From NCBI GenBank assembly GCA_019347675.1, contig JAHWKW010000013.1, forward strand, positions 60,775-124,774: a DNA stretch of 64,000 nt, written 5' to 3'. Position 1 is the first letter of the stretch. Each line of letters begins with the position of its first letter. Of this stretch, positions 56,482 through 64,000 are shown in pieces. Under the pieces are notes generated by a model, which worked only from the letters and a program-made list of their open reading frames with translations, had not been told where the DNA came from and did no database searches. Source of the DNA: Actinomycetota bacterium (GTDB taxonomy: Bacteria > Actinomycetota > Nitriliruptoria > Nitriliruptorales > JAHWKO01). Position numbers and translations under genes: made by a program.

Positions 56482-57339
56482 GTGGACGACCGACCGATCG
56501 GGGTGTTCGACAGTGGTTTGGGCGGCCTCACGATCGTGCGCGCGCTGGGCGACCTCCTCCCCGACGAGCACCTGCTGTACTTCGGCGACACGGGGCGGTT
56601 CCCGTACGGCTCCAAACCGCCGGAGCTGCTGCGCCGGTACTCCACCGAGATCGTTGATCTCCTCGTCGACCACGACGTGAAGATGGTCGTGGTGGCCTGC
56701 AACAGCGCATCCTCGGCGGCGTTGAGCCACCTGCGCGAGCGCTACACCGTCCCGATCGTCGGCGTGATCGAGCCGGGCGTGCGGGCGGCGTTGGACGTCA
56801 CCCGCGGCAAGATCGGGGTGATCGGGACCGAGGCGACGATCTCGTCGGGGGCGTACGAGCGGGTGTTCGCCGAGTCCCGCGCGGATGTCGAGGTCGTCAC
56901 GCAAGCCTGCCCCGGTTTCGTCGAGCTCGTCGAGTCCGGCGACGTGGCGTCGACGCAGTCCTACGGGGTGGTCGCGCCGAAGCTGGCCCCCCTCCGCGTC
57001 GCCGGGATCGACACCGTCATCCTCGGCTGCACCCACTACCCGCTCCTCGGTCGCGTGATCAGCGACGTCCTCGGCCGTGACGTGGTCCTGGTCTCCAGCG
57101 CCGAGGAGACCGCCTTCGAGGTGCGCACGCTGCTGGAGCGCACCGGGCTGGGACGCCGTCCCGGGCAGGGCCCGGCGGAGCGGATCCTGTTGACCAGCGG
57201 CGACGAGGACAGGTTCCGCACGCTGGGGGACCGCTTCGCCGGGTCGGCGATGGGTCCGGTGCGGGGCTGGGACTGGCCGCCGGGGAGTGCCCAGCCGCAG
57301 ATGGACGACGTGGCGTCAGCCGCAACCGGCGCGTCGTGA
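56482..57339 (+). CDS. murI: Glutamate racemase MurI
   Basis: This 285-residue enzyme makes D-glutamate for peptidoglycan. Both catalytic cysteines are present, Cys73 in VACNSAS and Cys183 in GCTHYPLL, along with IGVFDSGLGGLTI and YFGDTGRFPYG. The GTG at 56482 has GGGAGCGAGG upstream. The tail beyond about residue 255 is not conserved. Confidence 0.95.
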   Translation: MDDRPIGVFDSGLGGLTIVRALGDLLPDEHLLYFGDTGRFPYGSKPPELLRRYSTEIVDLLVDHDVKMVVVACNSASSAALSHLRERYTVPIVGVIEPGVRAALDVTRGKIGVIGTEATISSGAYERVFAESRADVEVVTQACPGFVELVESGDVASTQSYGVVAPKLAPLRVAGIDTVILGCTHYPLLGRVISDVLGRDVVLVSSAEETAFEVRTLLERTGLGRRPGQGPAERILLTSGDEDRFRTLGDRFAGSAMGPVRGWDWPPGSAQPQMDDVASAATGAS

Positions 57340-57911
57340 CGGTCGTCACGGTCGCGTTCGACCTGATGGACACGGTCGTGCGCGATCCGTTCCGTGAGGC
57401 CCTGACCGCGGCGACCGACCGTGCGCTCGCCGACGTCCTCCGCGAACGTGAACCGGGAGCCTGGTCGCGGTTCGAGTGCGGAGACCTCACCGAGGAGCAG
57501 TACTTCGCCACCTTCCGCTGCCGGTTCGACGTCGTTGCCTTCCACACGGCCCGCCGCGCCGGGTACCGCTGGCTGCCGGGGATGCGCGAACTCCTCGACG
57601 ACCTCGCCGGTCAGGCCACGCGTGTGGCCGCGTCGAACTACCCCGTGTGGGTCGAGGAACTGGCCGACGGGCTCCTGGCCGACCGTTTCGAGTGGGTGCT
57701 CGCCTCCCACCACCTCGGCGTCCGCAAGCCCGACCCGCGGTTCTACCGCCGCCTGTGCCGTGAGATCGCGACAGCCCCCGAGCACGTCGTGTTCGTCGAC
57801 GACCGCGACGAGAACGTCGACGCGGCGCGGCAGGTCGGGTTGCGCGCCCACCGCTTCGTCGAGGCGGGCGACGTCCGTGGCCGCCTGCGCGACGAGGGCC
57901 TGGCGGTGTGA
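57336..57911 (+). CDS. HAD-superfamily hydrolase
   Basis: This 191-residue HAD phosphatase-like protein has motif I FDLMDTVV (Asp nucleophile and Asp two residues on from Leu-Met), motif II AASNYP, motif III RKPDPRFY and motif IV FVDDRDENV. It is coupled to murI by a GTGA overlap. Substrate unknown; sugar or nucleotide phosphates are typical. Confidence 0.88.
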   Translation: MTVVTVAFDLMDTVVRDPFREALTAATDRALADVLREREPGAWSRFECGDLTEEQYFATFRCRFDVVAFHTARRAGYRWLPGMRELLDDLAGQATRVAASNYPVWVEELADGLLADRFEWVLASHHLGVRKPDPRFYRRLCREIATAPEHVVFVDDRDENVDAARQVGLRAHRFVEAGDVRGRLRDEGLAV

Positions 57912-57918
57912 GGAGCGG

Positions 57919-58320
57919 TCAGGGGCCGGCGTCGTCGTCGAGGACGCCGGCCACCACCTCCGCCAGCGCAGGCGAGCGCGCCACCAGCGCCGGGTCGAGC
58001 CGGATCTCCCCGGTCGCGACCCACCACAAGCGGGCGACGTCGTCCGCTTCCTCGGGAAGCTGTTCGAGCCACGCCAGCGCTTGTCTCGCGTCGGCCTGGT
58101 GCCCGTCGCACCACGCCCGCGGACCGAGCCGGACGGCACAACGCCGGCCGAGGTAGCGATGGATGCCCGGGCCGCACATCGCGACCAGCCGCGCTTCGTG
58201 CCCGCAGCGATCGCACTCGCCGGCCTCGACCGCACGGGGCCCCAGCTCCTCGCGGTCCAGCCACGGGTACCGGCTGCGGAGAGCCGCCCGCAGGGTCCGC
58301 GCGTCGAAGGCCCTGCCCAT
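57919..58320 (-). CDS. Hypothetical protein with zinc-finger-like cysteines
   Basis: I do not recognise this 133-residue protein. It has a CxxC pair (GECDRCGHEAR), then MCGPG, RRCAV and WCDGH, enough ligands for a zinc site. The rest is helical and polar, with no signal peptide. The ATG at 58320 is chosen over the frame opening at 58395 because FDARTLRAALRSRYPW looks like a domain start. It is convergent with the HAD gene and divergent from leuB. Confidence 0.7.
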   Translation of the reverse strand: MGRAFDARTLRAALRSRYPWLDREELGPRAVEAGECDRCGHEARLVAMCGPGIHRYLGRRCAVRLGPRAWCDGHQADARQALAWLEQLPEEADDVARLWWVATGEIRLDPALVARSPALAEVVAGVLDDDAGP

Positions 58321-58514
58321 GTCGCGTCTCGCATCGCCGGCCGTCCGTGCGACGCCGCGGCGGCGGCCCGACCTCGGCGACGCGATCACCCACATAACGG
58401 CAGCGGTGGTGACAACGGCGTGAGCGACCCTGCCCGGTGGTGGGTGTCCGTGCCGGGGAGCCGGCCAACCCGCCTACCATGCGGCCGCACCGGCGTGTGA
58501 TCGGAAGGACAGCG

Positions 58515-59555
58515 GTGGCGCACCGCATCGCGGTCGTCGCAGGCGATGGGATCGGCCCGGAGGTCATCGCCGAGGCGCTGAAGGTCCTCGACGCCGTGCA
58601 GGAAGCCGAGAGCTTCGACACCGAGCGGGTCGCCTTCGACCTCGGCGGCCAGCATTACATCGAGACCGGCGAGGTGCTCGACGACGCGACGCTGGGTGAG
58701 CTGGCTCGCTTCGACGCCGTCCTGCTCGGCGCGGTCGGGACCCCCGACGTGCCGCCGGGCGTCCTGGAACGTGGACTGCTGTTGCGCCTGCGCTCGGCGT
58801 TCGACCAGTACGTCAACCTCCGCCCGGTGAGGCTGTACCCGGGGGTGCGCTCGCCGGTGGCTGGCCTGACCCCCGACCGCTGTGACCTGGTCGTGGTCCG
58901 CGAGAACACCGAGGGCGTGTACGCGGGAGCCGGCGGGGCCGTGTACCGCGGCACGGCGGCGGAGGTGGCCACGCAGGAGTCGCTGAACACCCGCCGCGGG
59001 GTGGAGCGCCTGGTGCGGTACGGCTTCGAACTCGCCGCGCAGCGGCGCGGCCGTCTCACCCTGTGCCACAAGACCAACGTGTTGACCCACGCCGGCGACC
59101 TGTGGGCGCGGACGGTTGCGGACGTCGCCTCCGACTACAGCGACGTGGGCCACGACTACGTCCACGTCGACGCGATGTGCCTGTACCTGGTCACACAACC
59201 CGAACGCTTCGACGTGGTTGTGACCGACAACCTGTTCGGCGACATCGTGACCGACCTGGGCGCTGCCGTGCAGGGCGGGATGGGCCTGGCTGCGTCCGCC
59301 AACCTCGACCCGACCCGCCGCCACCCCTCGATGTTCGAGCCGGTACACGGCTCGGCGCCCGACATCGCCGGGACCGGCCGCGCCGATCCGGTGGCGGGGG
59401 TGCTCAGCGTCGCGCTGCTGCTGGACTTCGTCGGCGAGGACGCCGGCGCCCGTCGGGTCGAACGGGCAGTCAGCCGGTGGCTGTCGATCCGCGGACCGGA
59501 CGAGGTCACCACCGCCACGGCCGGCGACCGCCTGGCCGAACTCGCTGCGGGGTGA
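58515..59555 (+). CDS. leuB: 3-isopropylmalate dehydrogenase LeuB
   Basis: This 346-residue enzyme oxidatively decarboxylates 3-isopropylmalate. Visible are [17 protein letters not shown], the substrate motif [17 protein letters not shown] and the metal and NAD regions [13 protein letters not shown] and [12 protein letters not shown]. The GTG at 58515 has GGAAGGA upstream; earlier in-frame starts run through non-conserved sequence. The ilvE gene follows after 67 bp. Confidence 0.94.
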   Translation: MAHRIAVVAGDGIGPEVIAEALKVLDAVQEAESFDTERVAFDLGGQHYIETGEVLDDATLGELARFDAVLLGAVGTPDVPPGVLERGLLLRLRSAFDQYVNLRPVRLYPGVRSPVAGLTPDRCDLVVVRENTEGVYAGAGGAVYRGTAAEVATQESLNTRRGVERLVRYGFELAAQRRGRLTLCHKTNVLTHAGDLWARTVADVASDYSDVGHDYVHVDAMCLYLVTQPERFDVVVTDNLFGDIVTDLGAAVQGGMGLAASANLDPTRRHPSMFEPVHGSAPDIAGTGRADPVAGVLSVALLLDFVGEDAGARRVERAVSRWLSIRGPDEVTTATAGDRLAELAAG

Positions 59556-59622
59556 CGGTGCCGCGGTCCCCCCGGTAGCGTTCCCAACAGCCGGGACCGC
59601 TCCCCGATCAAGGGACGTTGGA

Positions 59623-60549
59623 ATGCCCATCCCGAAGTCCGACAAGATCTGGTTCGACGGCGAGTTCGTCGACTGGGACGCGGCAACCGTCCACTTCCTC
59701 ACCCCCACGCTCCACTACGGCTACGGGGTGTTCGAGGGCATCCGCGCCTACGCCACCGACCGCGGGCCGGCGGTCTTCCAGCTCGAGGCGCACGTCGGCC
59801 GCATGTTCGACTCGGCGAAGCTGTACCCGCCGCTGGATCAGATCCCGTGGACGCAGGAACAGGTGGCCGACGCCATCTTGGAGACCATCCGGGTCAACGG
59901 CCACGATGCCTGCTACATCCGGCCAGTCATCTTCCTGGGCTACGGCGAGATGGGCCTGAACCCGTTGCCATCCAAGCCGCAGCTGGCCATCGCGACGTGG
60001 GAATGGGGCGCGTACCTGGGGGAGGAGGCGCTGGTCTCGGGCGTGCGGGTGATGACCAGCTCGTGGCGGCGGATCGGGAAGAACACCATCCCGCCGGCCG
60101 CCAAGGCAAACGGCCAGTACATCAACAGCTCCCTCGCCAAGGTCGAAGCCCTTCGCGCCGGGTACGACGAAGCGATCATGCTCAACGAGCACGGGTTCCT
60201 GGCCGAAGGCACCGGCGAGAACGTCTTCATCGTCCGCGACCGCGTGCTGCTCACCCCACCGCTGGCGGACGGTCCTCTCGGCGGCATCACCCGCGCGACC
60301 GTGATCGCCTTGGCCGGCGACCTCGACATCCGGGTCGAGGAGACACCGCTGGTCCGCACCGACCTGTACCTGGCCGACGAGGCGTTCCTGACGGGCACCG
60401 CTGCGGAGGTGACCCCGATCCGCGAGGCCGACGGGCGGGTGCTCGGCGAGCGCGGGCCGGTGACCACCCGGATCCAGTCGCTGTACATGGACGTGGTCGG
60501 CGGCAAGGCCGATCGCTACAAGGAGTGGCTTGCCTACGTCCGCGAGTGA
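59623..60549 (+). CDS. ilvE: Branched-chain amino acid aminotransferase IlvE
   Basis: This 308-residue class-IV PLP enzyme carries out the last transamination for leucine, isoleucine and valine. It has HYGYGVFEGIRAY, the PLP lysine Lys161 in PAAKANGQYINS, and GTGENVFIV. It starts at an ATG with AAGGGACG upstream. Together with leuB it completes the leucine pathway whose early genes lie 4-9 kb upstream. Confidence 0.95.
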   Translation: MPIPKSDKIWFDGEFVDWDAATVHFLTPTLHYGYGVFEGIRAYATDRGPAVFQLEAHVGRMFDSAKLYPPLDQIPWTQEQVADAILETIRVNGHDACYIRPVIFLGYGEMGLNPLPSKPQLAIATWEWGAYLGEEALVSGVRVMTSSWRRIGKNTIPPAAKANGQYINSSLAKVEALRAGYDEAIMLNEHGFLAEGTGENVFIVRDRVLLTPPLADGPLGGITRATVIALAGDLDIRVEETPLVRTDLYLADEAFLTGTAAEVTPIREADGRVLGERGPVTTRIQSLYMDVVGGKADRYKEWLAYVRE

Positions 60550-60570
60550 TGACGACTCGGTCGGCCGGCG

Positions 60571-61000
60571 TCACTCACCGGCGCTGGTCGGGGTCGTCCC
60601 GCCACCCGCGTCGGCATGGAAGAACGCCCCTGCATGCCCTGGTTGACGTGGAAGCGGCACACGAAGCGCAACGCCCGCTGTCGGGGAGCAGGACGTCGAC
60701 CTGCTGCTCCGATCCCGGCTCGAGCGCCACGTCGACGTCCTGCTCCTCGATGGTGAAGGTGTGGCGCTGGTCGCCCTCGTTGAACACCCGCACCTGCACG
60801 ATGCCGGCCGTCGACGTCCGCACGAAGGTGGGCGCGAAGTAGAAGTCGTCGGCCTCCAGGTCGAGCGAGTCGCCGGTGAGGTCGGCCGTTCCGTGGTCGT
60901 TGACGCTGCCTTCGAGCTCGACCGGCGCGGGGCCGGCGTCGGCGGTCGTCCCCGTCTGGGTCCGGGTGACCACGATCACCGCGATGACGGTGCTGAGCAT
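60571..61000 (-). pseudogene. Frameshifted cupredoxin-like protein
   Basis: The minus strand encodes a short hydrophobic N-terminus and a cupredoxin-like domain (EADDFYFAPTFVR, NEGDQRHTFTIEE with the first His ligand). After PDSGR the frame breaks. The expected end RFVCRFHVNQGMQ (Cys, His, Met ligands) is in the next frame, and GAFFHADAGGG in the third. Two single-base losses, near 60671 and at a G-run near 60627, explain this. Only about 130 residues can be rebuilt, and the N-terminus is short for a secreted copper protein. Sequencing error is the alternative explanation. Confidence 0.75.
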
Positions 61001-61335
61001 CTGTAGCAGGTCCGCCCGCCGGCCGTGGTGACCCGTCCGACGGTCTCGTAGGTCCCCGCGTACAACGACGACAGCAGCAGGCTGCGACGCCATCCGCCCG
61101 GGCGGTTCAAAGCGAGCTCTTACCCGTCGCCGTGGAAGGGGCAGGTCATCGCACGCAAACCCCGGGAACAACCGGACGCCTGACGCGGCTCCTTGCCTCC
61201 GAGGCCGGGTCGGTCTCGAAGCCGACTCGAAACGGCACCACAAGATCAAGCGCCCGACTGCACGTCACGCTCGTCGCATGTGACCGCCCGCAGATCGGAT
61301 CCGCCTTGCCCCGCTTGGCTGAGCATCGGTGACTG
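61001..61335. other. Intergenic stretch with no recognised feature
   Basis: The 335 bases between the cupredoxin remnant and the gntR stop hold only short unsupported frames. A minus-strand frame upstream of the remnant continues to 61249 but reads as Arg-rich non-coding sequence. Confidence 0.4.
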
Positions 61336-62007
61336 TCAGGCGTTGTCGTCGAGTGCGTGCAGGAGCGCGTCGCGGGCACCTCGCAGGTGGGCGGCGATGA
61401 CGGTTGCCAGGCGGTCGGGGTCACGGTCGGCGATGGCGCGCATCATCGTGAGGTGCTCCCGGGATGCTCGTTCGATGCCGCGGAGCCGGTGGACGTAGCG
61501 GTGGGAGTAGGGCTCGACCAGGCCCATGACCTGCCCGACGATGCGGATGGTGTGGGGCCGGGGGACGGGGGCGTACATGGAGGCGTGGAAGCGCTGGTTG
61601 AGCTGCGACCAGCGGTCGGGCGGCGGGTCGTCGAGCATCTGTTCGGCCAGCTGGTGGAGGTGGCGGATGTCGGCGGGGGGCAGGTTGTCGATGATCTCGC
61701 CCGCGAGCGGAGGTTCGAGACGCAGCCGCAGGTCGTAGAGGTCGATGATGTCGCGTCGGGTGTGTTCGACCACCCGTGCCCCCCGGCCGGCCTCCAGGAC
61801 CACCAACCCTTCCCCGGCCAGGCTGCGCAACGCCTCACGGACCGGGATGCGGCTGACGCCCAGGTCGTCGGCCAGCTCGACCTGATTGAGGGAGGTGCCG
61901 GGCGCCAGCGTCCCGTGACGGATGCGGTCACGCAGCTGGTCGGCGATCGCTTGCGGGTCGGTGGCGGCCACGGTCGATGCTCCTCCTACTGGCAGACCTC
62001 GCTGCAT
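61336..62007 (-). CDS. GntR-family (FadR-type) transcriptional regulator
   Basis: This 223-residue repressor-type regulator has a winged helix (LRDRIRHGTLAPGTSLNQVELADDLGVSRIPVREALRSLAGEGLV, abbreviated here to its recognition part GVSRIPVREALRSL). A helical FCD ligand domain follows, with LRLRLEPPLA, the metal-site region HASMYAP and HLTMMRAI...AAHLRGARDALL. Its ATG faces asd, and a palindrome between the two (CTGTATACAG) is the expected GntR operator. Ligand unknown, probably an organic acid. Confidence 0.9.
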   Translation of the reverse strand: MQRGLPVGGASTVAATDPQAIADQLRDRIRHGTLAPGTSLNQVELADDLGVSRIPVREALRSLAGEGLVVLEAGRGARVVEHTRRDIIDLYDLRLRLEPPLAGEIIDNLPPADIRHLHQLAEQMLDDPPPDRWSQLNQRFHASMYAPVPRPHTIRIVGQVMGLVEPYSHRYVHRLRGIERASREHLTMMRAIADRDPDRLATVIAAHLRGARDALLHALDDNA

Positions 62008-62033
62008 CGTCTCCCTTGCGATGGGAGTATAGC

Positions 62034-62043
62034 CTGTATACAG
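62034..62043. promoter_or_regulatory. GntR operator CTGTATACAG
   Basis: This perfect 10-bp palindrome of the TGTATACA type lies between the divergent gntR and asd genes. It overlaps -10-like boxes on both strands (TATACT toward gntR at 62027-62032). Binding here would repress both genes. Confidence 0.6.
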
Positions 62044-62079
62044 TTGCCGCGTGCGAGGAGGATGGCGCTGGGCGAGGGC

Positions 62080-62763
62080 ATGCGGGTGACGGTGGTGGGA
62101 GCCACCGGTCTGGTCGGACGGGAGCTGCTGCGGCTGCTGCAGGTGCGTCGGTTCCCGGTGGCTGGCGACCCGGTGCTGGTGGCCTCCCCCGCTTCGGAAG
62201 GCAGGCGCCTGCCCTGGATGGACCGAGAGGTGAGGGTGCGGGCGCTGTCTGCCGAGGTGTTCGACGGGGTGGACGTCGCGCTGTTCTCGGCAGGTGGACC
62301 ACGGTCACGTGAGTTCGCGCCGGTCGCGGTGGAGGCCGGCGCGGTGGTGGTCGACAACTCCTCAGCGTGGCGCAGCGATCCCGACGTGCCGCTGGTGGTC
62401 GCCGAGGTCAACCCGCAGGCGATCGCACGTCGTCCGAAGCGGATCGTGGCCAACCCCAACTGCACCACCATGGTGCTGATGGTCGCTGCCGGTCCGTTGC
62501 ACGCGGCGTTCGGGCTAGTCGAGATGACGGTCGCGACCTACCAGTCGGTCGGCGGTGAGGGACGCGCGGCGATCGGTGAACTGGTCGGCCAGGCCCGCAA
62601 GCTGGTGGCCGACGCCGACCGGCTCCGCCGCGACGGCGCGGCGGTGGAGTCGCAGGTCGTCGGTGAGCACTTCTCCCGCACGGTGGCGTTCAACGTGCTG
62701 GCCCACTGCGGCGACTTTCAAGGCGACCACTACACGGTCGAGGAGCACAAGGGGTCTCGTTAA
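62080..62763 (+). pseudogene. asd: Truncated aspartate-semialdehyde dehydrogenase
   Basis: The first 224 or so residues are a normal Asd: RVTVVGATGLVGRELL, the NADP-binding start, and catalytic Cys128 in IVANPNCTTM, then TYQSVGGEGRAAI. At YTVEEHK the frame enters transposon sequence and stops after GSR. About one third of the protein, including the second catalytic region, is missing, so no activity is expected. An ATG at 62062 is an alternative start. Asd makes aspartate semialdehyde for lysine, threonine, methionine and diaminopimelate, so another copy should exist elsewhere. Confidence 0.9.
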
Positions 62764-62788
62764 GTTTCTGACGAAGATTTACGGTAAG
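62751..62788 (+). repeat. 38-bp terminal inverted repeat of a Tn3-family transposon
   Basis: The segment begins GGGGTCTCGTTAAG and ends TTTACGGTAAG, exactly 38 bases, the length and GGGG...TAAG ends characteristic of Tn3-family termini. It starts at the point where asd sequence ends. The preceding five bases (CACAA, 62746-62750) should be the target duplication; the other copy is outside the window. Confidence 0.85.
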
Positions 62789-62820
62789 GCGCTTGAATGG
62801 AGGCGCTAGCGGTCGCGGGT

Positions 62821-63302
62821 TTACGGTAGGTCTTTGAGGTCGGCTGGGGTGGTGATCTTCATGACGTCGTTCCGCAGCGGGCGAAGCTCTCCTTCGATCG
62901 TGGGCTCGTCGAAGGAGTAGGTGCCGACCAGGTGGACGTGTTGCCAGATCAGCGGGGAGATGTGCTGCCACGCGTGCTGTGGGACGGGCTCGGCACGTCG
63001 TTCCAGTTCGGTCGCGGCGGCAGTCAGGTAGCGCGTGTTCCATACCACGATGGCGTTGATGACCAAGCTGAGGGCCGAGGCCCGGTTGAGCTGGGCTTCG
63101 GAGCCTCGGTCCCCGAACCGCCCTTGGCGGCCGTAGAAGATCGCGCGCGCCATGGCGTGGATGCTCTCCTGGCGGTTAAGGCCGACTAAGACCCGTCGGC
63201 GGAGCCGCTCGTCGTCGACGAAGGCGAGGATGTGGCGGGTCTTTGCTAGCCGGCCCAGCCCCTCCGTGTCAAGCTCTCGTGGGACAAGCTCCAGGCCGAT
63301 AA
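62821..63302 (-). pseudogene. tnpA: Tn3-family transposase, C-terminal fragment
   Basis: About 160 residues of the Tn3 DDE transposase C-terminus are readable: GLGRLAKTRHILAFVDDERL, RRVLVGLNRQESIHAMARAI, LSLVINAIVVWNTRYL and HISPLIWQHVHLVGTYSF, ending GELRPLRND. A full-length transposase is about 1000 residues; the upstream part is replaced by IS3 sequence. The catalytic Asp residues are not in this fragment, so it is inactive. The open frame continues to 63420 but is chimeric past about 63303. Confidence 0.88.
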
Positions 63303-63338
63303 TGAACGAGTCTGAGGGCGAGATGGGACACGGGAACA

Positions 63339-63773
63339 ATGACAACCAACGCGTCCGTGGCCAACGGCCACACTGGGGGCATGGACCACGAGGATGACGT
63401 CGAGGTCCCCGCGCGGGCACGACGCCGTAGCTACACCGCGAAGTACAAGCAGGAGATCCTGGCCGAGTACGAGCAGCTGGATCGCGACGGCAAGGGCGCG
63501 CTGCTGCGCCGCGAGGGGCTGTACACGTCGCTGATCTCCGAGTGGCGCAAGCAGCGTGACCGTGGGGCGCTCGAGGCGCTGTCGGCCAAGCGAGGCCGCC
63601 CGCCCGTCGATCCCAAGGACCGCGAGATCGCCCGGCTCAAGGCCCACACCGAACGGCTCGAGCGTGAGCTGGAACGCACCCGCAAGGTGGTGGAGGTCCA
63701 GGGAAAACTCTCCGCGCTCTTGGAGGAACTCGCGACCGAGAGCCGCAACGACGCGAGCGAGCGCGACAGATGA
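63339..63773 (+). CDS. IS3-family transposase OrfA
   Basis: This 144-residue protein has a helix-turn-helix (RSYTAKYKQEILAEYEQLD, then LYTSLISEWRKQRDRG) and a C-terminal leucine-zipper-like helix (EIARLKAHTERLERELERTRKVVEVQ), the usual DNA-binding OrfA. It overlaps orfB by ATGA in the -1 frame. A slippery sequence lies near its end. Confidence 0.88.
   Translation: MTTNASVANGHTGGMDHEDDVEVPARARRRSYTAKYKQEILAEYEQLDRDGKGALLRREGLYTSLISEWRKQRDRGALEALSAKRGRPPVDPKDREIARLKAHTERLERELERTRKVVEVQGKLSALLEELATESRNDASERDR
63701..63707 (+). promoter_or_regulatory. Possible -1 ribosomal frameshift site
   Basis: The heptamer G-GGA-AAA lies in the orfA reading phase and fits the X-XXY-YYZ slippery pattern. The -1 frame stays open from here through the orfB ATG at 63770, so a fused OrfAB transposase could be made, as known for IS3 elements. 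Confidence 0.45.
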
Positions 63774-64000
63774 TCGACGACGCGATCGACGAGCTGACCC
63801 CGGTGGTTGGAGTCGTGGCCGCGTGCAAGGCGGTGGGGTGTCCACGCTCGTCGGACCATCGGCGGCGCACCCGCCCGTACGGGCCCCCGGCACCGCCGGC
63901 TTCGCGCAAGGGTCAGGCCCAGCCGCGGGCGCTGTCGGAGCCTGAATGGGCCCAGGTGCGCTCGGTGCTGCACGAGCCGCGGTTCGTCGATCAGGCACCC
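63770..64000 (+). CDS. IS3-family transposase OrfB (partial)
   Basis: The first 77 residues of OrfB are present: DDAIDELTPVVGVVAACKAVGCPRS, then RALSEPEWAQVRSVLHEPRFVDQAP, the HTH_21-like part that precedes the integrase core. The catalytic domain lies beyond the window. It is entered by an ATGA overlap with orfA or by frameshifting. Confidence 0.85.
   Translation, partial: MIDDAIDELTPVVGVVAACKAVGCPRSSDHRRRTRPYGPPAPPASRKGQAQPRALSEPEWAQVRSVLHEPRFVDQAP

Larger units (their letters stand above)
62751..63302. mobile_element. Left end of a Tn3-family transposon
   Basis: The element enters asd at 62751 with a 38-bp terminal repeat and contains the C-terminal part of its transposase on the minus strand. 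It is cut at about 63303 by an IS3-family element, so the rest may lie beyond the right edge or be lost. Confidence 0.85.
63303..64000 (+). mobile_element. IS3-family insertion sequence, left part
   Basis: An IS3-family element with the orfA-orfB arrangement begins close to 63303-63313, where transposase sequence on the other strand ends, and runs off the right edge. Both candidate start points begin with TG, as IS3 ends do; the exact terminal repeat cannot be fixed without the other end. Confidence 0.8.

Overview
The window is very GC-rich and densely coded, and several markers point to an actinobacterium (Actinomycetota): a DUF4193 protein, adjacent genes for apolipoprotein N-acyltransferase and polyprenol-phosphate mannose synthase, the GlgE maltosyltransferase pathway, DtxR/IdeR-type iron boxes, a secretin-less tad pilus locus and -10 boxes of the TANNNT type. 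The gene mix would suit a deep-branching class such as Nitriliruptoria, but that placement is a guess. Nearly every gene starts at or just behind the end of its neighbour, often through ATGA or GTGA overlaps, so most of the window reads as long operons.

Region by region. 1-7.5 kb holds envelope and housekeeping genes: DUF4193, lnt, ppm1, tRNA-Glu, a pirin behind a CRP-like palindrome, histidinol-phosphatase, a RecB-like Fe-S nuclease and an SRPBCC protein. 7.6-21.2 kb holds a two-component pair followed by a tad (Flp pilus) operon: two Flp pilins, TadE, a TadG-like protein, CpaB, CpaE, CpaF, a vWA-TadB fusion and TadC. It closes with a DnaB-type RecA ATPase and a secreted alpha/beta hydrolase. 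21.2-26.6 kb holds an HTTM membrane protein on the minus strand and E1alpha, E1beta and E2 of a 2-oxoacid dehydrogenase; no E3 is present. 26.7-43.6 kb is a 17 kb glycogen/trehalose block: glgE, treS-mak, malQ, glgB, treZ, a GH57 protein and treY. It joins trehalose-to-glucan synthesis (TreS, Mak, GlgE, GlgB) with glucan-to-trehalose return (TreY, TreZ).

43.6-50.7 kb lies on the minus strand. It holds a ferric-siderophore ABC transporter with a sucrase/ferredoxin-like protein and a cupredoxin lipoprotein, under three DtxR/IdeR-like boxes, and a tandem pair of tiny proteins with identical cysteine spacing. 50.9-60.5 kb is leucine/branched-chain amino acid synthesis: leuA behind a candidate attenuator, a small protein, leuC, leuD, later leuB and ilvE. 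Between them sit a PQQ-type sugar dehydrogenase, murI, a HAD phosphatase and a zinc-finger protein.

60.5-64 kb is decaying. A second cupredoxin gene carries two single-base deletions. A GntR regulator diverges from an asd gene that is cut off by the 38-bp end of a Tn3-family transposon. That transposon's transposase is itself interrupted by an IS3-family element that runs off the right edge. Coordinates and translations were read by eye, and family names rest on motif recognition rather than on searches.
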